This document shows, one piece after another, positions 19,472 through 28,516 of a stretch of DNA of 34,008 nt. The DNA is from Haplomitrium mnioides (lineage: Eukaryota > Marchantiophyta > Haplomitriopsida > Calobryales). The translations under genes and the position numbers were made by a program. Each line of letters opens with the position of its first letter. Position 1 is the first letter of the stretch. The DNA lies in assembly GCA_049999725.1 (NCBI GenBank), contig JBNGIS010032361.1:1-34008 (forward strand), written 5' to 3'. Under the pieces are notes generated by a model, which worked only from the letters and a program-made list of their open reading frames with translations, ran no database searches and was not told the origin of the DNA.

Positions 19472-20959
19472 ATGGGCCATGGCCATGGGAGAAGGAAAAG
19501 ACGGGCTAAGCATGTGTCAGGATATTCTTCAGAGGGTTCAAGCAGCAATGAAAACACAGAAGAGAGCTCTACATCTACCGTGGAAAGTGACAGTGACTCC
19601 TCTAGCAGCAGCTCTGATGAACCAAGATCTTCAAGAAAGAAGAAGCAAAGACGGAAGCGAACAATCAAAAGGGCTGCCAAGGGAGAGAAGGCTTGCTTAC
19701 CGGAATTGAGTTCAAAAATGGAGGTACTGTAGACCCTCATGTCGAGCCTAACATCAAATCTTCAGAGAGCTGAACAATCAGATGAATGGGTCGCAACCAA
19801 ACCACCGAAGAGAATTGTTATGGTGTGCTGGAATTGTGGCCAGCCTGGACATGTTTCCCCCAACTGCTCGGAACCATGGGGGCAGGAGTATGAGTGGCCA
19901 ATCAAAGTTCATCCCCAGTGTGAAGAGGAGGAAGCAGTCTGGATGAAGGAGGAGACCTCTACTTCAGAGGAGTGTGGTCATGAAAAAGCCAAAGCTTAAT
20001 CCAAGTCTCACCGGAAGAGCAAGAGCCAGAAGAGGCGGAAGGGTAAGAAGGGTACAAATCAAGTGTGGTCATCCATGAGCTATTCTGAATACGAGGCGGC
20101 ATACACCACCTGGTTCTACCAGACACAAACCGAGGAGAAGGCAAACGGTGAGGACCTAAGGCATGTCCTGGAGCAGCAATCACGAGGCGATCCAAATGAG
20201 CTCCAAGAGGCGGAAGCATCCCTGGTCGCGGTGCAAGATCTCCAGAATTAGGACATTCAAGCGGAGGAGGAGGAATCAGGACCGGAAGAAGAGGACTCCA
20301 CGCACCAATCAAGGGACCAGGGAAAGGCCCCACCAGGGCAAGGAGGAGATGGCGCAACTGAACCTCATTTCCCCCAAGAGGAGGACCCACCGGAAGACCA
20401 ATGTCGATCGAGCCCCGAACCTAAAATGCGAGGGGGGTCGACAACGGTGTATTCGGAGGTAGAGAGTCATGACGAGCACCTGCCAAGTGTTGTCGAGTTA
20501 GAGCCTCTTCAAGTGGTGGAATGCATGATAATGGAAATACTCAGTTGCAGCCCGGAGGATCCGAAGGTGTCGGAAGATGAGCCCAATCTCAATCCAGAGA
20601 AGAAGCTCACCTTGATGCAACCCAAGGATCTTGGTGACAAGGAAGGAATTGTTACGGGCAGCCCTATCACCACCAACATTGTATGTAACTGCAAAGTTAC
20701 AGGCCCGAAGTACAGTACCTTTGTGTATGCTTGTTTGATCAGCTGTTCCTTGTGGGTGTGTGTTGGGTGTGGTCCCAAGCCAAGGGAAACAGGCCAGCAA
20801 AGGGATCACAGGTCTGAGGGTGGGTACACGATGCAGAAGAGAATGCAGCAAGGCATGTTGCTACAGAGACCTCATATTCCCCTCAAACCAAAATCTGGAA
20901 GCACGACTTTTGTGTGGGATCCAATGAAGAGGCTGAGCGAGCAGAATGCGGACAAGTAA
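19472..20959 (+). pseudogene. Gag-like zinc-knuckle ORF of element 2, three in-frame stops
   Basis: Homologous to the element 1 ORF along its length: basic KRRAK patch, Ser/acidic stretch, basic stretch, one CCHC knuckle (CWNCGQPGHVSPNC, near 19828-19869), acidic Pro-rich middle, Cys-rich hydrophobic segment FVYACLISCSLWVCVGCG (near 20719-20772) and tail TTFVWDP. The frame is kept from 19472 to the TAA at 20957-20959, broken only by TAG 19730-19732 (CAG in element 1), TAA 19997-19999 and TAG 20249-20251. It shows the C-terminus that is cut off in the other two copies. The stretch upstream of 19472 is out of frame, supporting a start at this Met. Confidence 0.75.
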
Positions 20960-21108
20960 GTTGTTTGTGTGTATGTGAGTGTGTGTTTGGTGGGGGGGTG
21001 TTTTGTGGGGTTGTTTTGCACGAGTTACAGAGTTGGGCCAGCAACCAGTAGCAAAGGCACCAGAGAATTAAGGGAGAAGAGGTGTGTTCGCGGAGACGCG
21101 TCACACTT

Positions 21109-21118
21109 GAAGGGGGAG
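21109..21118 (+). other. Polypurine tract of element 2
   Basis: GAAGGGGGAG, followed by TTA and the 3' LTR start, identical to element 1. Confidence 0.8.
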
Positions 21119-21121
21119 TTA

Positions 21122-23148
21122 TGTCAGCCAGTGCTTTGGAGCACTAAAGCTTAACGCACGGAATTAGAAGCATCAGCGACCCAAATATCCATTTGCGAGT
21201 GTGAAGGCCTCGCCGGAACAGCTGCTTACCTCAAATAGCTGATAAGAGCAAGGTGCATAAGTTCTGGGAGGGAAACAGGATCATGGCGGAGGAGAGGAGG
21301 AAGGAGAGCAGGGATCGCCAGCTAGGGGAGGGGCCCCATTTTCAAATTCAAAGCAGGCTAGCGGTAATCCGTGGGCCTAAGGAGGATGCGAAGATGGGAG
21401 CTGGGGAGAAGGAACAGAGCAGCCACCCATGGCGAGGCGATCGCAGGAGGAAGACGACGGGATCAACAACAAGGAAGCCCAAAGGCACTCCGAAGAAAGG
21501 CAGATCGCGGGGGTCCTGCAGCGGCCACAAACCGGGAAGCAAGCATCAGGAGTTGACAAGAGGAGGTGAGATCGTCACGAGGGCGAGCAAGGCCATGGAA
21601 GAGGGACGCCTTGATCCCGCAAACAAGAGCGAGCCCCGTAGAGGCCGATCGAACGCTCCATCCGAGTCGGTAAGTCCTGGCGGAAGAGTGGAGTCCTCGG
21701 AAGACCCTGCGAGATTCCACAGAAACGTAGCGTCTCCAGAGCCCTTCGCGGGATTCCACGGACGACGTGGCGGCACTAGGAGGCTCGCGGATCTACGGAC
21801 ATGTGCCTTTCTAAGTGGGGAGCCCACTTAACCTTACGACGTGGGGAGCCCGGTTAAGAGGGATCCGCGAGGAACCAAACAGGGGAGCAAGAGGAGGGCC
21901 CGAAATAGCGACTTATCGCAAGCCTGGCCGAAGGAAATCGGGAGAGTGCCGAAAGGGCGATCTATCGAAGATCCGAGAGGAGTAGGAGCGCGGAAGCTGA
22001 AGGGGCGACCTAGTGCAGATTCGCCAAAGAGGAAACACAGAGGAGAGCCGAAAGGGGGACTGATCACTGATCTGACCGAATAAGTTTGAGTGAAGGCGAA
22101 AAGGCAACTTGTCGGCGAAGCGGTTCGAACGACGCGCATCAGTGGCGAAGTGGTAACCTAGCGCAAACCGTCCAACGGGAAGAAGGCTGAGCTAGAAGGG
22201 CGATATGGTGCCTATCCAGTGGGGGGAAACGAAGGGCACGGTGAAATCACGATATGTCGGCGAATCGGCAAGCGAGATGAGAGCGGCCGGAAAACAAAGC
22301 TAACGCCAGTGCGACCGACGGAGGAGCTACCGACACCGAAAGGGTGACACTTTGTCACTTCGGCATCCAGAAAGGTAAAAGTTCAACGGGGTGCGGTAGA
22401 AAGTTTGAAAGGGGCGAACAGTCCGAAAGGGCCTAGTAGTTCTTATAGCNNNNNNNNNNNNNNNNNNNNNNNNNNNNNNNNNNNNNNNNNNNNNNNNNNN
22501 NNNNNNNNNNNNNNNNNNNNNNNNNNNNNNNNNNNNNNNNNNNNNNNNNNNNNNNNNNNNNNNNNNNNNNNNNNNNNNNNNNNNNNNNNNNNNNNNNNNN
22601 NNNNNNNNNNNNNNNNNNNNNNNNNNNNNNNNNNNNNNNNNNNNNNNNNNNNNNNNNNNNNNNNNNNNNNNNNNNNNNNNNNNNNNNNNNNNNNNNNNNN
22701 NNNNNNNNNNNNNNNNNNNNNNNNNNNNNNNNNNNNNNNNNNNNNNNNNNNNNNNNNNNNNNNNNNNNNNNNNNNNNNNNNNNNNNNNNNNNNNNNNNNN
22801 NNNNNNNNNNNNNNNNNNNNNNNNNNNNNNNNNNNNNNNNNNNNNNNNNAATAAGGTGGCAGGGTCTGAGTTATTGGACCCTTGGAATAAAGTGCAGGAA
22901 TTACACACGAACCAGCTGGGGGGTAATGGATATGGGCATGGGGATGGTTGAATGACTAACTTGAGTAGAAGAAGAAGAGGAGTGAGAAGTGCATAAAAGG
23001 CCTGTAAGGAGAGGAAGAGTCCTTAAGGTCTAAAAGTGGTAACTGGCAAGGGGCCATCTCAGAAAAGAACCTGAAAGCCCGAAACCCGTCCTCCCTTGCA
23101 CTCAAAATAGGGCCTGAAAAGGTTAAGGCCAGAAACAGGGGAGCGACA
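21122..23148 (+). repeat. 3' LTR of element 2, with a large assembly gap
   Basis: Starts TGTCAGCCAGTGC and ends GGAGCGACA. Left of the gap it matches 15704 to about 17053; right of it, 18951-19248. The 399 Ns therefore stand in for roughly 1.9 kb. It differs from the 5' LTR by about 10% except for a 216-bp identical tract (21265-21480). Confidence 0.88.
22451..22849. other. Assembly gap (399 N)
   Basis: Both flanks align to the 5' LTR of element 2 about 1.9 kb apart, so the stated gap is roughly 1.5 kb too short if the LTRs have equal length. Confidence 0.95.
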
Positions 23149-23153
23149 GACCC
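23149..23153. other. Right target-site duplication of element 2 (GACCC)
   Basis: Matches 15699-15703 exactly; the LTR of element 3 resumes straight after. Confidence 0.88.
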
Positions 23154-23902
23154 GTCTGATCTTCCTTCTCGGATCACTTTTAAGTGGAGAACCCACATAG
23201 AGAGGCTGATCGGATCCAACTTAACCGGTCCTCCCCACATCATGGGATCAAGCGGAACCCCTTTAACAGGTCTCTCCACTTAGGAAGGCTCGGTTCCAAT
23301 GTTTGTCCGGTTGTACCCTCTGATGAACTTCTTCTGATACTTGCATCGGACTCCCACCCTTGCTCTTTCGAGAGGACTTTGGACTGCGGGAAAGCATTTG
23401 TGTTTACCTGAAGAAAGAGGTGTCCCCCAATCTCTGGTGTTGTTGTTGCTCCCCGATGCATGTCGCCCTTGTCCCCCACCTTGAATCCGCCGTTCTAACT
23501 TGTTGGGCGACCCGTTATCCTTCATTATGGCTTCCTACCCTGCCCTGCTGACGCGCGACCTTCCTTGAACCTCATCCTGTGGTCTCCTTGGCCTGACACT
23601 CCATTGCGACTCTCCTCTGCTCTCCCGATCCCCTTCGCCCTGCCTCATCTTCCCTCTCTCTTCTGGTCCCTTCATTTCTGGTCTTCCTGGCGCTGACATT
23701 TCTAGCTCTTGCCCCTTTCCTTCATAATATGAATCCGATTCCACTACTTCGGATCGGAAGAATGAAGTAGCCCGTGCTTATCTTCCGATTAGAGTTAATG
23801 TGTTGCTTTCCGCTCATCTTACCACTTCATACTGGAGAATTATCATCATTGCTGCTTCTGGTCCCTTGTAAACCGCATTAGCTCCTGTTCCACTTGCTGA
23901 CA
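23154..23902 (-). repeat. Element 3 3' LTR, proximal part
   Basis: Matches 29354-30103 of the other LTR. On the minus strand it starts TGTCAGCAAGTGG at 23902, after the polypurine tract. Together with 12751-15703 it makes a 3.7-kb LTR. Confidence 0.85.
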
Positions 23903-23905
23903 TAA

Positions 23906-23915
23906 CTCCCCTTTG
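23906..23915 (-). other. Polypurine tract of element 3
   Basis: On the minus strand CAAAGGGGAG then TTA, immediately before the 3' LTR. It is the same design as in elements 1 and 2. Confidence 0.75.
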
Positions 23916-24180
23916 AATTGTGAAGCATCCTCACGAACATGCCTTCTCTTTCTCTGCCTGGTTTCCTCTTATCCGCTGCGCTGCTTCTGGTCTCAAAATT
24001 TTGACGAAATGTATTTTTACAAACTCACGCACCCACACAACTCACTCAAAAACTCACACAACTTGCACTGGAAAAGCCATGCAACTACTCACATGAACCT
24101 CTACACAATCACGTACTGGAAAACCCACACAACCACTCACTCACTCACTCACTCATCCTACCACTGCGCACTCTCCCCTC
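23916..24180 (-). other. 3' untranslated region of element 3, GT-rich on the minus strand
   Basis: No gene is supported. On the minus strand it is rich in GTGAGT/TGAG repeats, including a GAGT microsatellite at about 24135-24153. It occupies the place of the TG-rich intron-like segment in elements 1 and 2 but is longer. Confidence 0.5.
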
Positions 24181-24836
24181 TCAGCCTCTTCCTTGGATCC
24201 TACACAAAAGTCGTTTCTCCCAATTTTGGTTTGAGGGGGGTGTAGGATTCCTGCAGCGACATACCTTGCTGCATTCCCTTCTGATTTGTGGAATCACCCT
24301 TAGACCTGGGATTCCTCGGATGGCCCTTCGCCTCTGGCCTTGATGCAAGTACAACACACACCCACAAAGAACAGGCGACAACACCAGCCCAGACATATAG
24401 AGCCTGTAAACATAAAACCATATACAATTTTGGCGGTGGCGAGGTTGCTTGTAACAATTTCCTTCTTGTCAGTAAGATCCTTCTGCTAGCTTAAGGCGAG
24501 CTCTCTCTCAGAATTGAGATCAGGTTCCTCTTTCGGTAATTCCCGATCCTTCGGATTGCAACTTCTTACCTCGATTAACGTGCCTTTCGCCAATTGAAGA
24601 GGCCCTATCTCGGTGACACTTGGCATTGGCACGTCATAACTGCCTTCAATCGGGTACACCAATGTCAACTCCCCTTTTAACTTGGGTTCAGGGCTCGGCT
24701 GACATGGGTCTTGCAAGGGTTCCTCCTCTGGCAGGGGATGAGGTCCAGCTGCGTACTCCCCTTCGTGCTCTTGCTCTGCCCCACCCTGGTCTTCTTCTGC
24801 AAGACTGCATTCATGAACAAGGGACAGGGCAGCTTC
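24181..24836 (-). pseudogene. C-terminal continuation of the element 3 gag-like ORF, broken
   Basis: Downstream of the stop at 24837 homology to elements 1 and 2 continues in the same frame through 24716-24486 (for example SPEPKLKGELTLVYP). It then continues past a stop and, after a deletion relative to the others, in another frame (24457-24200) with the tail motifs GMQQGMSLQ and TPLKPK. A TAG at 24200-24202 replaces the TGG of the FVWDP motif seen in element 2. A Cys-rich hydrophobic stretch is present here too. Confidence 0.6.
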
Positions 24837-26552
24837 CTACTCCCCTTTGAAGACCTGCTCTTGCTCTGCCTTACTTGGGTCTTCTTCTACAAGCATGCAT
24901 TCATCAAAAAGGGACAAGGCAGCTTCCCACTCCCCTTTTTGGGCTGACTCAATGTTAGACCAGCAACAGTCCTCCTTGAATTCTTCGTCTATGGGGTGGG
25001 CCTCTCCCTCCCGTGTGTCCTTGGTTGTGGCAAAGTAGCTCGCCTCCTCTTCCAGTTCTTCGTCTGCACAAACCAGCTCTGAGGGAGAGTTTGCAACTTC
25101 TACCTCATTGTTGAGTTCCAGATCTGTACTTGTTAGGACCATTGGTTCAGCTTGGTCTTGTGCTAGCCCTTCTACCACATGTGTCCAGTACTCATAGAGT
25201 TGGTCCTCTCCCTCATCTGACTCTTCACATCCGAGGACCACATCGCACTCCCTTGTTACATCTAATCTTAGCCTCCTAGTGCCCTCTGACAGTTTTGCGG
25301 ATTCCCTATCTTCCGGTTCTGTTTTTTCTACTTCGGCTTGAATGATGTAGGGAGTGGGTGTTTGCACCTCTGCTATAAATTCTTCCAACTCTTTGCCCGT
25401 AGTCTTCTCCTTGGCTGCCTCCAAAGCCTCTTGCAGTTCTCCCACATCTTCCTGTTGCGTCGGATAGAACCATGTGGAGTTTTCCTCTTCATATTCAAAA
25501 TCACTGAGGAATGGCGACACTTGATTCTCATACTTTTTGGCCTTTCGCCCTTTCTTGTGCTTGACCTTATTGTGCTTGCCCTTCTTGTGGGACTTGGATT
25601 TTGCCTTGGCCCTTACTTGACAACAATCCTCTGAGGTAGAGGTTTCCTCCATTATCCAGGCTGCTTCCTCCTTTTCATACTGGGAATGTAGGGCAATTGG
25701 ATACTCATCCTTTTTCCCCCATGGTTCTGGGCAGTTGGAAGAAACGTGTCCAGGCTGATCACAATTCCAGCACACCATAACAATCCTTCTCGGTGGTCTA
25801 GTTGCGACCCATTCATTTGCTTGTTCAGCTCCCTCTAGATTCGACGTGATGCTCGCAAGAAGGGCATGCATTACCTCCATCTTTGCACTCAATTTCGCTA
25901 AGTAAGCTTCCTCTTCTTTGGCAGCCCTCTTGATCTTTCGCCCTTTTTTTCTCTTGCTCCTTCGGTGAGGCTTGGATCTCGCTTTGGCCCTTACTCGATA
26001 ACAATCATCTGAAGCAGACGTTCCTTCCCTGGCCCAAGCCGCCTCCTGCTCTTCATGCTGAGAATGTATTGCAATTGGACACTCATACTTCTGCCCCCAT
26101 GGTTCCGAGCAGTTGGAGGAAACGTGTCCAGGCTGACCACAATTCCAGCACACCATAACGATCCTTCTTGGTGGTCCAGTTGCAACCCATTCATCTGATG
26201 GTTCAGCCTTCTCTAGACTAGGTGTGATGCTTGCAAGAAGGGCCTGCATCACCTTTATCTTTGAGCTCAATTCCATTAAGCGTGCTTCCTCTCTCTTGGT
26301 AGCCTTTTTGATCCTTCGCTCTTTTCTCTGCTTCCTCTTTCTTGAAGATCTATGATCATCAGAGTTGTTGCTATCAGAGTCACTGTCAGAGCTCTCCTCT
26401 ATTTTCTCATCGCTACTTGAACTATCAGAAGAGTATTCCGACACATACTTAGCCCATCTTTTCCTTCGTGTGCGGTTATGGCCCATTCCCTGAATGGAGA
26501 GAGAAACTTTACTCCTTAGAAAGATGATAACTTGGTTTTGGGTTGGTCTCAA
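24837..26552 (-). CDS. Gag-like protein of element 3 with two zinc knuckles
   Basis: A 571-codon ORF. Order: basic patch (27-35), acidic Ser-rich stretch (38-66), basic stretch (70-88), first knuckle CWNCGQPGHVSSNC (C135, C138, H143, C148), basic linker (about 188-212), then a second copy of the whole block with knuckle CWNCDQPGHVSSNC (C261, C264, H269, C274), a Lys-rich linker (318-340) and a long acidic C-terminal half. Knuckle-to-knuckle distance is 126 residues, so a 378-bp block was duplicated; elements 1 and 2 have one. The shared Met is Met23 (26486), the more likely start. Near the end a module of about 30 codons (EAALSL...) repeats, and the ORF stops at TAG 24837-24839 where the neighbouring module has TGG. 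RNA binding is inferred from the knuckles; no enzyme domain is seen. Confidence 0.75.
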   Translation of the reverse strand: MRPTQNQVIIFLRSKVSLSIQGMGHNRTRRKRWAKYVSEYSSDSSSSDEKIEESSDSDSDSNNSDDHRSSRKRKQRKERRIKKATKREEARLMELSSKIKVMQALLASITPSLEKAEPSDEWVATGPPRRIVMVCWNCGQPGHVSSNCSEPWGQKYECPIAIHSQHEEQEAAWAREGTSASDDCYRVRAKARSKPHRRSKRKKGRKIKRAAKEEEAYLAKLSAKMEVMHALLASITSNLEGAEQANEWVATRPPRRIVMVCWNCDQPGHVSSNCPEPWGKKDEYPIALHSQYEKEEAAWIMEETSTSEDCCQVRAKAKSKSHKKGKHNKVKHKKGRKAKKYENQVSPFLSDFEYEEENSTWFYPTQQEDVGELQEALEAAKEKTTGKELEEFIAEVQTPTPYIIQAEVEKTEPEDRESAKLSEGTRRLRLDVTRECDVVLGCEESDEGEDQLYEYWTHVVEGLAQDQAEPMVLTSTDLELNNEVEVANSPSELVCADEELEEEASYFATTKDTREGEAHPIDEEFKEDCCWSNIESAQKGEWEAALSLFDECMLVEEDPSKAEQEQVFKGE

Positions 26553-26569
26553 GTTTTTTCAAACCATTC

Positions 26570-26587
26570 GCCCTCCTTCTAGCGCCA
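26570..26587 (-). other. Primer-binding site of element 3
   Basis: On the minus strand TGGCGCTAGAAGGAGGGC, nine bases after the 5' LTR end; identical to element 2. Confidence 0.75.
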
Positions 26588-27861
26588 AAAAATGTATGTC
26601 AGCCCCCTCCTTCTGGTCTTATCCTCCGAACACCGCTCTTTGGAAGGAAAAGGTTGACTTTTACGGGGTTCAGGTTCTTTTATGAGATGGCTCCGTTGCA
26701 AGTTATCAATTTCATGCCTTAAGGGGGTTCCTCCTCACCTTACTGACGTTTCTTCTTGTTCAATTCTCTATTCACACATTCATACACACCATAGAAGCGT
26801 CTCTAATCAAATTCCGAAGTGGATTTCAGGGATCCAAAATAGGATCCAGACTCAAAGTTTTACAATGCAGGATCAAGTCCTGATATCTAAATTATACAAG
26901 GGATCTGTCCCCTTACTGCCTTATCCTCTAACTTTGATTCTTGGACCCCTGCTTATCTGAGATCCTGTTCACTTTGGATCTGTAATATCTCTTCAGTAAT
27001 TACAAACAGAATACAAAACTAACTAAACCCTGCACACACAACCCCACACACTTCATCAGCGTTCCTTTGACTTGGGTTGATCCCCGCAACACAGTCGTAA
27101 CCTCTCAACCCTCCATTCCTCTTGTTCCTCTGCAGCTATTCTGATTCTCCCAAGATCTGATCTTTACTGCCTCCTTTGCACTCATGATCTTTATTCCAAC
27201 AATTCCAACCTTCTCTTGAGTCTCACGATTCCAGTGACACGTCCTCCCTCTACTCACGCACCCTTCTCCAGATAGTCTTTTTACCTTCTCTCGCGAGAAG
27301 CCCTGGGTTGACTTCCTCAGGATTGAAAGAGGTCTTGTTTGACTTCCACCTTTGGAAGACAGTCCTCTCGACTGTTGGCCACCCACTCCACCCCGAAGCT
27401 TTGATGGATCTTCTTACACCGTGCGTGGGCACGAATGCAGCTACTCCTTCTTGACTTCCCTTGAGAGAATAAACCAGAAACGCTCCTGACATTCTTGGGA
27501 TTGTTGCTCCTGCATAGTTGACACTAAGGTGACCCTAAAGATCCCACCTTGGCAGCCCCTCCGATTTCAAGACAACCCAGATTCCCTTCAGCCTTTAAGT
27601 ATCAGTCCACCTCCGATGCTGGTCCACCCGCAGAGATGAGTACACTTGGATCGCTTGAGCCTCTAGAGCTCCCCGCCCAGCGATTCCGAACGCCCCTCCA
27701 GTCCACCTCCACCCTTGCTAGCCCTCTGCTCGAGTTCACTTGCCTCAAGTGAAGCTTCAAGAAATCTGTCCTCCCTCCTTCGTGTGTCTTCCTTTCTGCT
27801 ATCGCTCTCACGACTTGCAAGCTTGCATTTACACCAACCCCTCAAACATCGCAAACGATCC

Positions 27862-27868
27862 TTTTATA
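27862..27868 (-). promoter_or_regulatory. TATA box of the element 3 5' LTR
   Basis: On the minus strand AGTATAAAAGGATCG, followed by a leader of roughly 1.2 kb to the LTR end. Conserved in the left LTR. Confidence 0.5.
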
Positions 27869-28484
27869 CTCCTTGCTTACCTTGCTGAAGCCTTCTTGTT
27901 TCCCCCGCATTCGGCAGTTAATCTTGTTAAGTAACAACTAATTGAAGCAGTTAACCCAAGGTTCTCAACTGTCGTTTCGGAAATCCCATGGAATCTGTGA
28001 AGATGCCCCTGGCGATGACTGGGTGCAAAGCTGGCACTTGGTCGAATGTGGGTGAAGACTGTGCTCGGAGCCTCTAATCATGGTGTAGATCCGACCCTGG
28101 TAGCTCAGCGTAGATTCGCGCTTTCAAATTAGAAGAGTAGAGCTCGGCGTCCCCGAAGTCGCAGATTCCAAAGTGTCCCCACGGGACCCCGATGATGACC
28201 CATCTGATGTCGCCACTTCATTAGATCCATCGTAGAGTTAGTCGCAGCCGAGGAGGGCAATCCGACATGGTAAAGCTGAGCTAGATCCGAAGAAGAATTC
28301 CAAGAAGAGAGAGAGAGAATAATCTGAAGAGCCTTGACCCCTGAATCCAAAGACGGCGCAATCTACAAGTGATTCTGAAGACAGAGGCCACATCGTCCGC
28401 ACGCTCCTTCGGAACTTCCCCGTCGCCCTCGGAACTCCACAGATCGCCACGTGTCCTGCCTTCCACGTCATCCGCACAGCGCCA

Positions 28485-28516
28485 TCCGCCGCCGCCCCGC
28501 AAGGGGGTAGGCGGAC
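28485..28516 (-). repeat. GC-rich hairpin module in the element 3 5' LTR
   Basis: GCCCCGCAAGGGGGTAGGC core with the CCACGTCATCCG motif just to its left. Single copy here against two in the other LTR. Confidence 0.6.

Larger units (their letters stand above)
15704..23148 (+). mobile_element. Element 2: gag-only LTR retrotransposon nested in element 3
   Basis: Full structure: 5' LTR 15704-19248, internal 19249-21121, 3' LTR 21122-23148. Ends are TG...CA and the target duplication GACCC is perfect. Primer-binding site, polypurine tract and gag-like protein match element 1. The gag frame has three in-frame stops, so the copy is dead for protein. Both LTRs contain assembly gaps; the 3' LTR is under-represented by about 1.5 kb. 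Confidence 0.9.

Noticed and set aside
24200-24457. Membrane-protein ORF with a very hydrophobic N-terminal part, taken as an env-like gene
   Set aside because: It lies in a frame shifted relative to elements 1 and 2 after a deletion and ends at a mutated TGG. Hydrophobicity is shared, but a separate env gene is not supported.
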